NCBI RefSeq assembly: GCF_003858395.1
Contig: NZ_QWEV01000005.1
Span: forward strand, 186,001-250,000
Length of the DNA stretch: 64,000 nt
Reading direction: 5' to 3'
DNA from: Acidipila sp. EB88
GTDB taxonomy: Bacteria; Acidobacteriota; Terriglobia; Terriglobales; Acidobacteriaceae
The notes below the pieces were generated by a model. That model worked only from the letters and a program-made list of their open reading frames with translations, did not search any database and was not told where the DNA came from. Position 1 is the stretch's first letter; every line of letters starts with the position of its first letter. This document shows, one piece after another, positions 47,301 to 56,803 of the stretch. A program made the position numbers and the translations under genes.

Positions 47301-48863
47301 CTACCGGCTCGCTCCGGAGAGCAACGGCAACAGCCGGCCGGCCTGCAGCGAAAGCTTGGTCCGCTCGTCCGCCGAAAGCGCCCCCCACAGCAGCACCACG
47401 AACAGCAGCACACCTGCAGCCGATACATATGGCGCAAACGCAGAGCCTTCCGCCATAGCGGCAGCCACCAGCGTCGCCGTCATACCAAGTAAAAAGGGCC
47501 ACACCTGCACCACGGCCTGCCGTGCCGGCTGGTAGAAGCGCTGCACGATCCAAAGGCGAACCCCCAGGTCAAGAATGCAGCGGATCGCCCAGGCAATCGC
47601 CGCCCCCTCGATCCCCTGCTGCCGCACCAGGAATGCCAGTAGCGGCAGGTACACCACAATCTCCCCAAAGGAGAAGATGGTGTTCACCTTGGCCTTGCCG
47701 ATACTGTCCAGCAGACCCGCGACCACGTTGTCGATACTGCTCAGCAGGATGCCCACACCCAGCCACTTGAGCACCACAGCCGCGTGCCCCGCGAAATCAG
47801 CCCCCAGCCAAAGCGTCAGCACCCAGTGGCTCAGCGCCACGCACACCAGGCAAGCGGGAAATAGCCCCGCACCCACCGTGAGCATGCCTCGCCGGAATAG
47901 TGCCCGCGTGTTCTCAGGGTCCGTCCGGTACGAAGCAGCCATCGCCGGGTATGCCGTGTTCATGATGGCGATGGGCAGCAGGTTGAAGCGCTGCACCAGG
48001 TCCGAGGGAGTGGAGTAGTACCCGATCGCCGCGGTGGTCGAAACCGAGGCAATAATAAAGCGGTCCATGTAGGTAAGCAGTGGAAACGTCAGGTTGGAGG
48101 CCGTCATCCAGCCACCCATCTGCAGCACCGGCTTCAGCGTCGCCATCGAAGACTTCGCCGTCTTCAGCTCCGGCATCGCCCGCACACAGATGCGCCAGTA
48201 CGCGATGGTCATCACCACGCGGCACATCACCAACGTCGCAATCACGCCAACCAGGCTGTCATAGAAGTGCAGCATCAGCAGCGGACCGATGTAGTACATC
48301 GCCATGATCGGCACATTGACCAGGTTGGCCGAGCGGAACTCCTGGTAGGCCGCGATCACGCCCCACAATGCCGAGTTCAGAATCACCAGCGGCGCCGACA
48401 GGCAAAGCACCAGCAGCGCGTACAGCACCTCGTGCTGCAGCGCATGCGGAATCACCGAGTACACCCAGAAATGCGCGACCGAAGCCATCACCAGGCCGCC
48501 AATCGTCCCCAGCACGGTCAGCGCCAGGATGCCGGAACGCGCCACGTCGGCCGCCTCACGCGCCCGGTCCTCGGCCAGCAGCTCGGCGATCGTCCGCGTC
48601 AGCGAACGGCCTATCCCAAAATCAAAAATGCTGAAGATGCCGACCAGGCTCAGCGCGATGGTGAACACGCCCCAGCGGCTCGGTCCCAGGCGATGCACCA
48701 GCTGCGGGGTGCAAAGCACCGCGACCACCAGCGGACCGGCCCGGCCAACCAGGTTCCACAGGGCGCTCATGGCAACAGTGCGGCTGCTGCTCAGCTTGCG
48801 AACCGCGGCGGCGGCGTCCTGCTCCCCGCCCTCTTCCACAGGTGTCTCCCCTGCTTTCTGCAT
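47301..48863 (-). CDS. Polysaccharide flippase, Wzx/MATE-like
   Basis: 520-residue lipid-linked repeat-unit flippase with twelve or so helices, of the polysaccharide biosynthesis protein family. ATG 48863 chosen (MQKAGETPVEEG) because AGAGGAAAG lies just upstream; the open frame extends to 48962 with no membrane character. Helices begin with VAMSALWNLVGRAGPLVVAV. It should move undecaprenol-linked sugar units outward for Wzy polymerisation. Encoded opposite to its neighbours, between two glycosyltransferases. A 7-bp hairpin AAGCCTG/CAGGCTT at 48904-48923 lies in its leader. Confidence 0.92.
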   Translation of the reverse strand: MQKAGETPVEEGGEQDAAAAVRKLSSSRTVAMSALWNLVGRAGPLVVAVLCTPQLVHRLGPSRWGVFTIALSLVGIFSIFDFGIGRSLTRTIAELLAEDRAREAADVARSGILALTVLGTIGGLVMASVAHFWVYSVIPHALQHEVLYALLVLCLSAPLVILNSALWGVIAAYQEFRSANLVNVPIMAMYYIGPLLMLHFYDSLVGVIATLVMCRVVMTIAYWRICVRAMPELKTAKSSMATLKPVLQMGGWMTASNLTFPLLTYMDRFIIASVSTTAAIGYYSTPSDLVQRFNLLPIAIMNTAYPAMAASYRTDPENTRALFRRGMLTVGAGLFPACLVCVALSHWVLTLWLGADFAGHAAVVLKWLGVGILLSSIDNVVAGLLDSIGKAKVNTIFSFGEIVVYLPLLAFLVRQQGIEGAAIAWAIRCILDLGVRLWIVQRFYQPARQAVVQVWPFLLGMTATLVAAAMAEGSAFAPYVSAAGVLLFVVLLWGALSADERTKLSLQAGRLLPLLSGASR

Positions 48864-49144
48864 TACTTTCCTCTCGAGCCAGGCGCAATCCCCGATACGA
48901 AACAAGCCTGAAAAAACAGGCTTTCGCACGGCAAAAATCCGGCAGGCGCACCCATTCACCATCGCATCTTACCCGGGCCGCTGCAAAGAAAACTCTCTTG
49001 ACAGTTCCTTTTTTACATGACGAGTGGGAAGATCAGTGTGGTCAAGGACCAGGATGCGGCGGCGCCACCCTCGTCCGCAGCCTTGTCTTCCCTGCAGCAC
49101 TGCACCTCGTGACCCACTTACGCTGTTCAAGGACGCCCCTGTAC

Positions 49145-50086
49145 ATGTCTGAGCCCGCGCACCGCCCCGTGCCCGCTTCCTCTCCTGAGCAACCACGCGG
49201 ACCCCGTCTGTCCATCGCGATCGGTATCGCCACCAGCGGCCGCCCGGTCATCCTGGCGGAAACACTGCAGGACCTGGCCCGCCAAACACGCAGGCCCGAC
49301 CAGGTCTTTGTGCTCTACAGCAAGCCTGAAGATATAGGCAACCTCGAGGCGCAGCTTCCCGGCATGCACTTCGGCAAAGCGCAGGGCGGCCTCTGCGAGA
49401 AGCGGAACCAGATCCTCGATGCCGCCGCCGGCTTCGACCTTATCTTCTTTATGGATGATGACTTCTACCTGGACCCCGGCTACCTGCAGGCCATGGAGCA
49501 GGCGTTCCTTGAAGACTCCACCCTGGTCGCAGGCAGCGGCATCGTCCTCGCTGACGGCGCCAGGGGGCCCGGGCTCAAGCTGGCGGATGCACGCTCCGTG
49601 CTCTCACGCGCCGAGCAGCAGGGTGTGGCGCGACACTCGCGGCACACCGCCTTCAATACCTATGGCTGCAACATGTGCTTCCGGCTCGCCACCATTCGCC
49701 AGCACAGCGTGCGCTTCGACGAGAAGCTGCCGGCGTACGGCTGGTACGAAGACATCGATTTCTCCCGCCGCATGGCGCGCTTCGGCTCGGTCATGCGCCT
49801 CGACAACGCTCTCGGCGTTCACCTCGGGGCCAAGGTCGGGCGAGTGTCCGGCGTGCGCCTCGGGTACTCCCAGGTGATCAACCCTTTCTACCTCGCGCGC
49901 AAAGGCAGCTTCCCATGGAGCAACGCCCTGCGAAGCGTCGGCCGCAACATGCTGGCTAACATTGTCCGCAGCATCCGTCCGGAAAGTTACGTGGACCGCC
50001 GCGGCAGGCTCCGGGGCAATGCAATGGCCATGCTGGATCTGCTGCGCGGCCGCCTGCGCCCCGACCGCATCCTCCATATGCGCTAG
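49145..50086 (+). CDS. Glycosyltransferase family 2
   Basis: 313-residue GT2 enzyme. ATG 49145 gives MSEPAHRPVPASSPEQ; the donor strand LSIAIGIATSGRPVILAETL follows, with FFMDDDFYLDPGYL carrying the DxD motif near residue 105 and YGWYEDIDFSRRMARFG the acceptor/catalytic Glu-Asp. It differs from the first GT2 gene and probably adds a different sugar. Upstream AAGGAC is a modest ribosome site. Followed by 794 bases without a gene, so it may end its own transcript. Confidence 0.9.
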   Translation: MSEPAHRPVPASSPEQPRGPRLSIAIGIATSGRPVILAETLQDLARQTRRPDQVFVLYSKPEDIGNLEAQLPGMHFGKAQGGLCEKRNQILDAAAGFDLIFFMDDDFYLDPGYLQAMEQAFLEDSTLVAGSGIVLADGARGPGLKLADARSVLSRAEQQGVARHSRHTAFNTYGCNMCFRLATIRQHSVRFDEKLPAYGWYEDIDFSRRMARFGSVMRLDNALGVHLGAKVGRVSGVRLGYSQVINPFYLARKGSFPWSNALRSVGRNMLANIVRSIRPESYVDRRGRLRGNAMAMLDLLRGRLRPDRILHMR

Positions 50087-50880
50087 CAGCAACGCGCGCG
50101 GCCGGCGCCCGCAGCCGCGCGCCTTTCCGCATCCGCCCCGCCAGTCACGCCTCGCCCAGATCTCTCCGCGATCACCCCGCCCAAAGCCGGCCGTCCTGTC
50201 AGCAGGCTGTACGTCGATTTGCAAATTCAGCCATCCCGCCCCGCAGAAGCCTTCCGCCGGGTCAGGCGGTTTATGCCTCTACGACGAGCGCTCAATCCGC
50301 GCCGGCTTGATCTCTCGCGCACACCGCTCATCGGCAGCCACCGCTAACCCCTCCCCGCTACCTACCCGCGCCCACGGCCTAAGCGCCTTCGGGCGACCTG
50401 CGCCACCGCCGCCGTTCCGCAAATCGAGCAAAAAGTAGGCGATTCCCTTGCGGCTAGGAAAAAAATGCGTAGTGCCTGGAGTGTCGACTTGGAGAATCAT
50501 CGCGCGTTGGTACCGCAGGGTAACCACCTCTCCGCGACACTCTTTTTCTCTGCATTCAAGCGGTGGATTCATGGGAACTGTGAGAAATTTTGGGCGATTT
50601 CCCGATTCAAGAATGCCACGGCGATGGTTACCGATTTGTATTTTGACCGCCAAAAGCGTGACTCAAGAGTGCTTGAGTTACGGGATGGGGCCGATGGTAG
50701 AGTCCGGACAGATCAAGCAGAACCGGTGGAATTTACCTGATCCGCCGGCCACACGAGATCCGCAGCGAGCGTTTCTTGCACGATGATCGGGCAGCGTTCC
50801 CCGATCTGCAAACCTAACCACTGTCAGGCATCGCGCATGCGATTCCGGACGGCCATCCGAAGTTCGTCTGGATACCGATT
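50087..50880 (+). promoter_or_regulatory. Long untranslated region upstream of the exopolysaccharide operon
   Basis: 794 bases with no credible gene. From about 50440 the base composition drops well below the flanks (A/T-rich stretches such as AAAAAAATGCG). A 7-bp hairpin ACTCAAG/CTTGAGT occurs at 50661-50678, and GGTAACC near 50519 is complementary to GGTTACC near 50626. Together these suggest a structured 5' leader or multi-site promoter controlling the wza operon that starts at 50881. I could not match a known riboswitch. Confidence 0.45.
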
Positions 50881-51924
50881 ATGACCTTGTTCCGCTTGTT
50901 CCACCTCAAAACAGCGCAGCACGCAGTCCGCGCCATGCGTACCCCGGCTCCTGTTCTTATGCTCGCCTGCGCCGCCTTGGTTCTTCCGCACTGCCTCACC
51001 GCTCAGTCCACGGAAAGCACGGGAAACACCGTGCCCTCTGAAGCGGCTTCCCCTGCACCGCTTGCTGTTCTTCCCTCGCAGGCACTCGGCGCCGATGATC
51101 TGGTCCAGATCCTGGTGCCGTACTGCCCCGAGCTGTCGCACTCCTTCCGCGTTTCCTCCGACGGCACGCTCAACCTGCCGTTGCTGAAGCAGCGCATCGC
51201 GGTCAGCGGTCTTCAGCCCGCAGAGGTTGAGACCAAGATCGCGGCTGCCCTGGTGAGCGAGCAGATCCTTACCGAGCCCACCGTGAATGTGTCGGTGCTT
51301 GAGTACCGGTCGCGGCCTGTAAGCGTGGTGGGTGCCGTGCGCAACCCGCTGACGTTCCAGGCCACCGGCAACACCACGCTGCTCGATGCGATCGGCCGCG
51401 CCGGCGGCTTCTCGCCGACCGTGGGCTCCGATCTCACCGTGACCCACCACTCGGCGCTCGCCAATGGAACCATGCAGGTCTCGGTGCAGGTGATTCCACT
51501 CAAGGAACTCATCAATGGTGCCGATCCTAAGTACAACGTCAAGCTGGTCGGCGACGAGGAGATCCGGGTGCCGGAAGCCTCTCGGATCTTTGTCACGGGC
51601 AATGTCAAGAAGCCCGGCAGCTTCCCCATGCAGACCGATGGCGACACCACGGTGCGCAAGGCCCTGGCGATGAGCGAAGGACTGCAGCAGTACTCCACCC
51701 GGCAGGCCTTTATCTATCGCGAGCAGAAGGCCGGCGAGCCGCGCCAGGAGATCAGCGTGCCGCTGCAGGAGATCATGGCCCGCAAAGCAGCGGATGTACA
51801 GCTGCTGCCGGACGACATTCTTTATGTCCCGGAAGATGGCGGCAAGAAGCTCACAGCCAAGGTGCTCGCCGGCATTGCCGGTTTCGGCACCACGGCGCTG
51901 GGCACGGCAATTGTGTACAAGTAA
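50881..51924 (+). CDS. wza: Polysaccharide export protein (Wza-like, SLBB domains)
   Basis: 347 residues. Outer-membrane or periplasmic export channel subunit. An N-terminal signal (MRTPAPVLMLACAALVLPHC from Met at 50935) argues that translation may start there rather than at 50881. The Poly_export domain begins LGADDLVQILVPYCPELSHS and the SLBB-type beta-grasp repeats follow (RPVSVVGAVRNPLTFQ and RIFVTGNVKKPGSFP). First gene of the wza-wzc-GT operon; 116 bases separate it from wzc. No clear lipobox is positioned as in E. coli Wza, so it may be anchored differently. Confidence 0.92.
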   Translation: MTLFRLFHLKTAQHAVRAMRTPAPVLMLACAALVLPHCLTAQSTESTGNTVPSEAASPAPLAVLPSQALGADDLVQILVPYCPELSHSFRVSSDGTLNLPLLKQRIAVSGLQPAEVETKIAAALVSEQILTEPTVNVSVLEYRSRPVSVVGAVRNPLTFQATGNTTLLDAIGRAGGFSPTVGSDLTVTHHSALANGTMQVSVQVIPLKELINGADPKYNVKLVGDEEIRVPEASRIFVTGNVKKPGSFPMQTDGDTTVRKALAMSEGLQQYSTRQAFIYREQKAGEPRQEISVPLQEIMARKAADVQLLPDDILYVPEDGGKKLTAKVLAGIAGFGTTALGTAIVYK

Positions 51925-52040
51925 GGCGCCCACCGCGCCATTGATGGTCGGTATTGCTTGAGTTGATTTGGCCGGGCACTCTTTTTCACCCGGTCTCCTG
52001 CCAACCCCCAGAGTGAGCAGTCACACAGCGAGGATTTTCC

Positions 52041-54233
52041 ATGTCATCTGTCTATAACAACAAGCCGAGGATTTTGCCTGCCAGCGCGCCGCCCAGCCAG
52101 ATCGCGCACTACACCGGGCCCCAGGCCGCCGCCGAGCCGGATGAACTACTTCCCATGCAGCACTACATGTGGCTGCTGCGCCGCGCGTGGTGGAAGATTG
52201 CGCTGTTTGTTGTGACGTGCACCGCGCTGACCGCGGTTGCCTGCTTCCTGATGACGCCGGTCTATGAAGCCACCGTGCGCCTCGCGGTGGACAGCAAGGT
52301 ACCGGCCAGCGTGATCGGCCAGGACTCGGCCACGCCCAACATCAGCGACGTGGAAGAGTTCCTCACCACCGAGATTGACCTGCTGCAGTCGGATGCGGTG
52401 CTGCGCCCCGTGGCCAAGGCCTACCACCTGCTGCCCCGCGACAAGAAGGGCAAGGAGTTCCTGCCCGCCGGCTCCGTGACCCTGCCCGGGCTGACCATTA
52501 CCCATCCCGCCAGCTCGCTGCTGCTCAAGATCACCTACCGCTCCAAGGATCCGCGCAAGGCAGCGGATGTGGCCAACGCCGTCGCGCACTCCTATATCGA
52601 TGAAGCGATGGACATGCGCCTGCACTCCTCGATGAACCTGTCCGGTTTCATGGCCAAGCAGCTCGACGACCTCAAGGCCAACATGGACAAGAGCGCCGAG
52701 GCGCTGACCACCTACCAGCGTCAGCTGGGCGTGATCGATCCCGAACAGCAGACCAGCATCCTTTCCGCTCGCGTGGCCCAGCTCAACAGCGAGTACACCG
52801 AGGCCGAGAACGACCGGATCCGCAAGCAGACCGCCTACCAGGGTGTGAAGTCCGGCAATGCCAGCGCGATTGATATCTCCACGCAGGCCGAGCAGCTCAC
52901 CCGCCTCCAGCAGCAGATGCAGGATGCCGAGCAGGCCATGGCCATCGTGCAGACCCACTACGGCCCCAACAACGCCAACTACAAGGTGGCGGCCAACACC
53001 CTGGCCGAGGTCACCCGCGAGTACCAGGCGGCACGCGACAATACCGGTCGCCGCATCCAGACGGACTTCGCCCAGGCGGACACCCGCGAAAAGATGCTCG
53101 CTGCCACCCTGGCCGCGGCCAAGGCGCAGTCCGACGCGCTCAGCCTCAAGTCGCTTGAGTACCAGCAGCTGAAGCGGGATGCCGACGCCAACAAGACGCT
53201 GTACAACGAGCTGTTCCAGAAGATCAAGGAAGCCGGCATCAACTCCGGGTTTCAGAACAGCTCCATCCGCATCGCCGACGAGGCCCGTCCGCAGAACGCG
53301 CCGGTCTTCCCCAAGAAGGGCATCTTCATCTTCATCGGCTTCTTCCTGTCGGGTGTGATCGCGGTGGCCGCAACCCTGCTCTCCGACATGATGGACAAGA
53401 GCGTGCGGGATCCGGAACAGGCCCGCCGCAGCCTCCAGGTCGAGGTGCTTGGGATCCTGCCCGACGTGCTGCAGCTCAAGCCCGCCGGTCGCCAGCTCCT
53501 GCTTAAAAGCGGCAGCGATGTGCCCGCCCCCGTGGCCGGCAAGCAGCCGCTGGACTGGAGCCGCACCCAGGACGCCTACACCGAGGCAATCCGCACCATG
53601 CGCTCCCTGGTACTGCTCGAACGCACCCGCGAAAAACTGCGCTCGGTGCAGGTGACCAGTGCGGTGGCCGGCGAAGGCAAGAGCACCTGCACCGCTCACC
53701 TCGCCATCGCTCACGCCATGCAGGGCCGCAAGACTCTGCTGATCGATGCCGACCTGCGCCGCCCTTCGCAGCACAACCACTTCTCGCTGCCCAATGAAGA
53801 AGGCCTGGCCGACGTGATCATGGACGGCCGCAGCCTGGCCGACGTGCTCCACACGATCGAAGGCATCGAGAACCTCCACGTGGTCACCGCCGGTGCCTCG
53901 GCCATGCGCGCCGCGCACCTGGTCGGCAACAAGATGGCCGCGCTGCTGACCGATGCCGAGCAGGACTACGACCTGGTACTGATCGACACCCCACCCATGC
54001 TGGGCCTCGCCGAGCCGATCCAGATCGCCTGCTCCGTCGATGGTGTGCTGCTGATCACGCAGGCAGGCGAGACCAACCAGGATGCGGTGGCCGCCGCAAT
54101 CGGCACCCTGAACCGCCTGGACGTCAGGATCCTCGGACTTGTGCTCAACAAGGTTCGCCGTGAAATGAGCTCCACCTACCAGCACTTCGGCGTGTACGGG
54201 CAGTATGACGAACGCGTTTTGAACGCAAGCTAG
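52041..54233 (+). CDS. wzc: Chain-length regulator fused to BY-kinase (Wzc-like)
   Basis: 730-residue tyrosine autokinase that regulates polysaccharide length and export. Residues of about 35-80 contain a Wzz domain with first TM (LFVVTCTALTAVACFLM); a long coiled-coil of about 210-430 precedes the second TM (IFIFIGFFLSGVIAVAATLL). The cytoplasmic kinase has Walker A AVAGEGKST at 541-549, Walker A' LLIDADLRRP, Walker B LVLIDTPPMLG, and a C-terminal tyrosine cluster STYQHFGVYGQYDER (three Tyr). Only 17 bases separate it from the GT4 gene. Confidence 0.94.
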   Translation: MSSVYNNKPRILPASAPPSQIAHYTGPQAAAEPDELLPMQHYMWLLRRAWWKIALFVVTCTALTAVACFLMTPVYEATVRLAVDSKVPASVIGQDSATPNISDVEEFLTTEIDLLQSDAVLRPVAKAYHLLPRDKKGKEFLPAGSVTLPGLTITHPASSLLLKITYRSKDPRKAADVANAVAHSYIDEAMDMRLHSSMNLSGFMAKQLDDLKANMDKSAEALTTYQRQLGVIDPEQQTSILSARVAQLNSEYTEAENDRIRKQTAYQGVKSGNASAIDISTQAEQLTRLQQQMQDAEQAMAIVQTHYGPNNANYKVAANTLAEVTREYQAARDNTGRRIQTDFAQADTREKMLAATLAAAKAQSDALSLKSLEYQQLKRDADANKTLYNELFQKIKEAGINSGFQNSSIRIADEARPQNAPVFPKKGIFIFIGFFLSGVIAVAATLLSDMMDKSVRDPEQARRSLQVEVLGILPDVLQLKPAGRQLLLKSGSDVPAPVAGKQPLDWSRTQDAYTEAIRTMRSLVLLERTREKLRSVQVTSAVAGEGKSTCTAHLAIAHAMQGRKTLLIDADLRRPSQHNHFSLPNEEGLADVIMDGRSLADVLHTIEGIENLHVVTAGASAMRAAHLVGNKMAALLTDAEQDYDLVLIDTPPMLGLAEPIQIACSVDGVLLITQAGETNQDAVAAAIGTLNRLDVRILGLVLNKVRREMSSTYQHFGVYGQYDERVLNAS

Positions 54234-54250
54234 GCAAGGGCGAAGACACG

Positions 54251-55375
54251 ATGCAGGCGATCCCCATGACCCCACCCGTGACCCAAACCGACCGTGCCGA
54301 GTACGTGGTGAATGCACGCTTCCTGGCGCATCGCATCACGGGCATCCAGCGCTACGCACGCGAGATTGCCTCGCGCCTGGGCGGCTCCCCCGAGATGCTC
54401 AAGCCCAGCAATGGCAAGGGCGCCCGCGGCCACCTCTGGGAGCAGCTCGCGCTGCCCCGGCTGGCCGGTGGCCGGCTGCTCTGGAGCCCCTGCGGCGCGG
54501 GTCCTCTTTCCTACACGCGCCAGGTCGTCACCTTTCATGACCTGTTTCCCCTGGAGCACCCGGAGTGGTACTCCGCCGCCTACGCCAAGTGGTACAGCCT
54601 GATGTTCCGCCGGCTAGCCACCAATGCAGCGCACCTGATCGCAGTCTCGTCCTACACCAAGGACCGGCTGGTGCGTCAGCTCGGTTGCGACCCGGATGAT
54701 GTCACCGTGGTCTACAACGGGCCCGCGCAGTCCACGCGCCTGTCCACGACCTTCGAGGCCGCCCGCGCCTGCGCCGCGCTCGCCCTGCCCTCGCGCCGCT
54801 ACGTGCTGTCGCTCTCTTCGCTCGAGGCACGCAAGAACCTGCCGACGATCTTTGCCGCCTGGCGCATCGCGCAGCGCTCCCTGCCGGACAATGTCTGGCT
54901 CGTGCTCGCCGGCCAGCAGGCCGATGCTTCGGTGTTCGGCAAGCAGCAGCTTTCCGCCATCCCGGCGCGTGTGCACTTCACCGGCTACGTCGCCGAGGAG
55001 CACCTGGCTGGCCTGTACTCGGGCGCCTCGCTGTTCCTGTTTCCCTCGCTCGCCGAGGGCTTCGGCCTGCCGCTGCTGGAGGCCATGAGCTGCGGGCTGC
55101 GCGCCGTTACCTCCAACAACAGCTCCCTGCCCGAGGTGGGCGGCGATGCGGCGTTCTACGTGGACCCGCTCGACGTCCGGGAGCTGGCTGCGGCGATCCT
55201 GCGTCACATCGCCAGCGAGAATGCCGCCTCTGCCCCGTTTCTCCCCGCGATGGAACAGGCCAGCCGCTTCTGCTGGACTGACTCCGCGCGGCGTACCGAA
55301 GATGTGCTGCAGCGCGCCGCACACAGCCGCCGCAAGGTCGCGGCGACCGATGGACGTCGCTGGAGGGTCGCATGA
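54251..55375 (+). CDS. Glycosyltransferase family 4
   Basis: 374-residue GT-B retaining transferase. The Rossmann halves are VVNARFLAHRITGIQRYARE near the N-terminus and LSLSSLEARKNLPTIFAAW about residue 180; the nucleotide site FPSLAEGFGLPLLEAMSCG contains the conserved Glu-x7-Glu. It overlaps the next glycosyltransferase by 4 bases (ATGA). Part of the exopolysaccharide operon; the sugar is not identifiable, although relatives are mannosyl- or glucosyltransferases. Confidence 0.92.
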   Translation: MQAIPMTPPVTQTDRAEYVVNARFLAHRITGIQRYAREIASRLGGSPEMLKPSNGKGARGHLWEQLALPRLAGGRLLWSPCGAGPLSYTRQVVTFHDLFPLEHPEWYSAAYAKWYSLMFRRLATNAAHLIAVSSYTKDRLVRQLGCDPDDVTVVYNGPAQSTRLSTTFEAARACAALALPSRRYVLSLSSLEARKNLPTIFAAWRIAQRSLPDNVWLVLAGQQADASVFGKQQLSAIPARVHFTGYVAEEHLAGLYSGASLFLFPSLAEGFGLPLLEAMSCGLRAVTSNNSSLPEVGGDAAFYVDPLDVRELAAAILRHIASENAASAPFLPAMEQASRFCWTDSARRTEDVLQRAAHSRRKVAATDGRRWRVA

Positions 55376-56685
55376 GCCTGTTGATGCCTGTTCCATTTGA
55401 ACTGCCTGAGATTGCGCAGGAGCTTCCCTGCGATGCACCGCTTGAGCTCACCGCACTGGCTGGCAAACGCGTCGCGCTCGTGCATGACTGGCTGACCGGT
55501 ATGCGCGGGGGCGAGAAGGTTCTGGAGGTGCTCTGCACCCTGCTTCCGGACGCGCCGCTCTGGACCCTGCTGCATAACCGCGGCTCCGTCTGTGCCGCGA
55601 TCGAAACGCGTCCTATCCACACCAGCCTCCTGCAGCACATGCCCGGGGCCGCGCGGCGGTACCGTTCGTACCTGCCCTTTTTCCCGCTGTTTGCCGAGTG
55701 CAACAAGGCAAAAGATGCCGACGTGGTGATCTCCACCTCGCATGCCGTGGCCAAGTCCATGGTGCGGCGCACGCGCACCGCCGGCGGCAGCCAGCCGCTA
55801 CACATCTGCTACATCCACACCCCCATGCGCTACGTGTGGGACCTGTTCGACGAGTACTTCGGCCCCGCGCGCATGGGTGCCTTTGCCTCGCGCTTCGTGT
55901 TTGCCCCCATCGCCGCGGCGCTTCGCCGCTACGACCAGCGCACCAGCGCGCGCGTCGATGTGTTCGTGGCCAACTCCACCTACGTGGCCGAACGGGTGCG
56001 TCGCATCTACGGCCGCGAGGCCCTGGTGCTGCCGCCGCCGGTCGATGTCGCCCGCTACGGCAGCACCGTGCGCGAAGCCGGCGACCGCTACCTTGTGGTC
56101 TCGGCGATGGTGCCGTACAAGCGCGTGGACCATGCCATCCGCGCCTGCGCCACGCTGGGCCGCAAGCTCACCATCGTTGGCAAGGGTCCCGAAAACCAGC
56201 GGCTGCGCGCCCTGGCTGCCGAGCTCGGCGCCGACGTGGTCTTCGCCGGCTTCGCCAGCGACGCCGAGCTGGCCGACTACTACCGCCAGGCGCGTGCGCT
56301 GCTGTTCCCCGGCGTCGAAGACTTCGGCATCGTGCCCGTGGAGGCCATTGCCTGCGGCTGCCCGGTGATTGCGCTTGCCGAGGGCGGCATCCTCGACTCC
56401 ATGACCAACGAGACCGCGGAGTTCTTTCACGAGCCCACCGTGGCAGCGCTGGAACAGGCCATGCTCGCCTTTGAAGCACGCGCCCTGTCTGCCTTTCATC
56501 CCGAGACGCTGCGCGCCCGTGCGCGCTGCTTCTCCGAGGCCGCCTTCATCGTCCGCCTGGCCGAAATCGTCCAGGCAGCCGTGAACCCCCCGGCCTTGCC
56601 CCTTGAGATCCCGAGCGGACTGCAGAGCCGCCGGGACACCACGGAGTTGTTGGACCCACCGGTCGAGGCCGCGTGGCTACGCTGA
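55372..56685 (+). CDS. Glycosyltransferase family 4 (WbaZ-like)
   Basis: 437-residue GT-B transferase opening VALVHDWLTGMRGGEKVLEV, typical of WbaZ-like mannosyltransferases; later HICYIHTPMRYVWDLFDEYF, LVVSAMVPYKRVDHAI and FPGVEDFGIVPVEAIACGCP, which carries the nucleotide-binding Glu-x7-Glu. Shares a 4-base ATGA overlap with the previous gene. A mannose-adding step in the repeating unit is the likely role by analogy. 118 bases separate it from wbaP. Confidence 0.9.
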   Translation: MSLLMPVPFELPEIAQELPCDAPLELTALAGKRVALVHDWLTGMRGGEKVLEVLCTLLPDAPLWTLLHNRGSVCAAIETRPIHTSLLQHMPGAARRYRSYLPFFPLFAECNKAKDADVVISTSHAVAKSMVRRTRTAGGSQPLHICYIHTPMRYVWDLFDEYFGPARMGAFASRFVFAPIAAALRRYDQRTSARVDVFVANSTYVAERVRRIYGREALVLPPPVDVARYGSTVREAGDRYLVVSAMVPYKRVDHAIRACATLGRKLTIVGKGPENQRLRALAAELGADVVFAGFASDAELADYYRQARALLFPGVEDFGIVPVEAIACGCPVIALAEGGILDSMTNETAEFFHEPTVAALEQAMLAFEARALSAFHPETLRARARCFSEAAFIVRLAEIVQAAVNPPALPLEIPSGLQSRRDTTELLDPPVEAAWLR

Positions 56686-56803
56686 TGCACTTTCCCTGTG
56701 GGGCTTCTGCTCCACCATCTGCCTCCGCCTTTCCCGGGCTGCGGCGCCAGCACCATCGATTTATCGCAGCTGAAGTGGCGATACCGAGCAAGAGGTGGCG
56801 TTC

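Noticed and set aside
48998..49003. TTGACA as a promoter -35 box before the second GT2 gene
   Set aside because: No acceptable -10 sequence lies 16-18 bases downstream.
50450..50640. Cyclic di-GMP (GEMM-I) riboswitch
   Set aside because: GGTTACCGAT and an A-run resemble parts of the motif, but the conserved GCACAGGGCAAACC and CGCAAAGCC segments are missing.
50448..50786. ORFs in the leader of the exopolysaccharide operon
   Set aside because: No ribosome site, poor codon bias and no recognisable fold in any frame.
52146..54317. Long antisense open frame over the Wzc gene
   Set aside because: It is a shadow of a GC-rich coding gene: rich in Gly, His, Val and Gln, with no domain, while the plus strand has complete kinase motifs.
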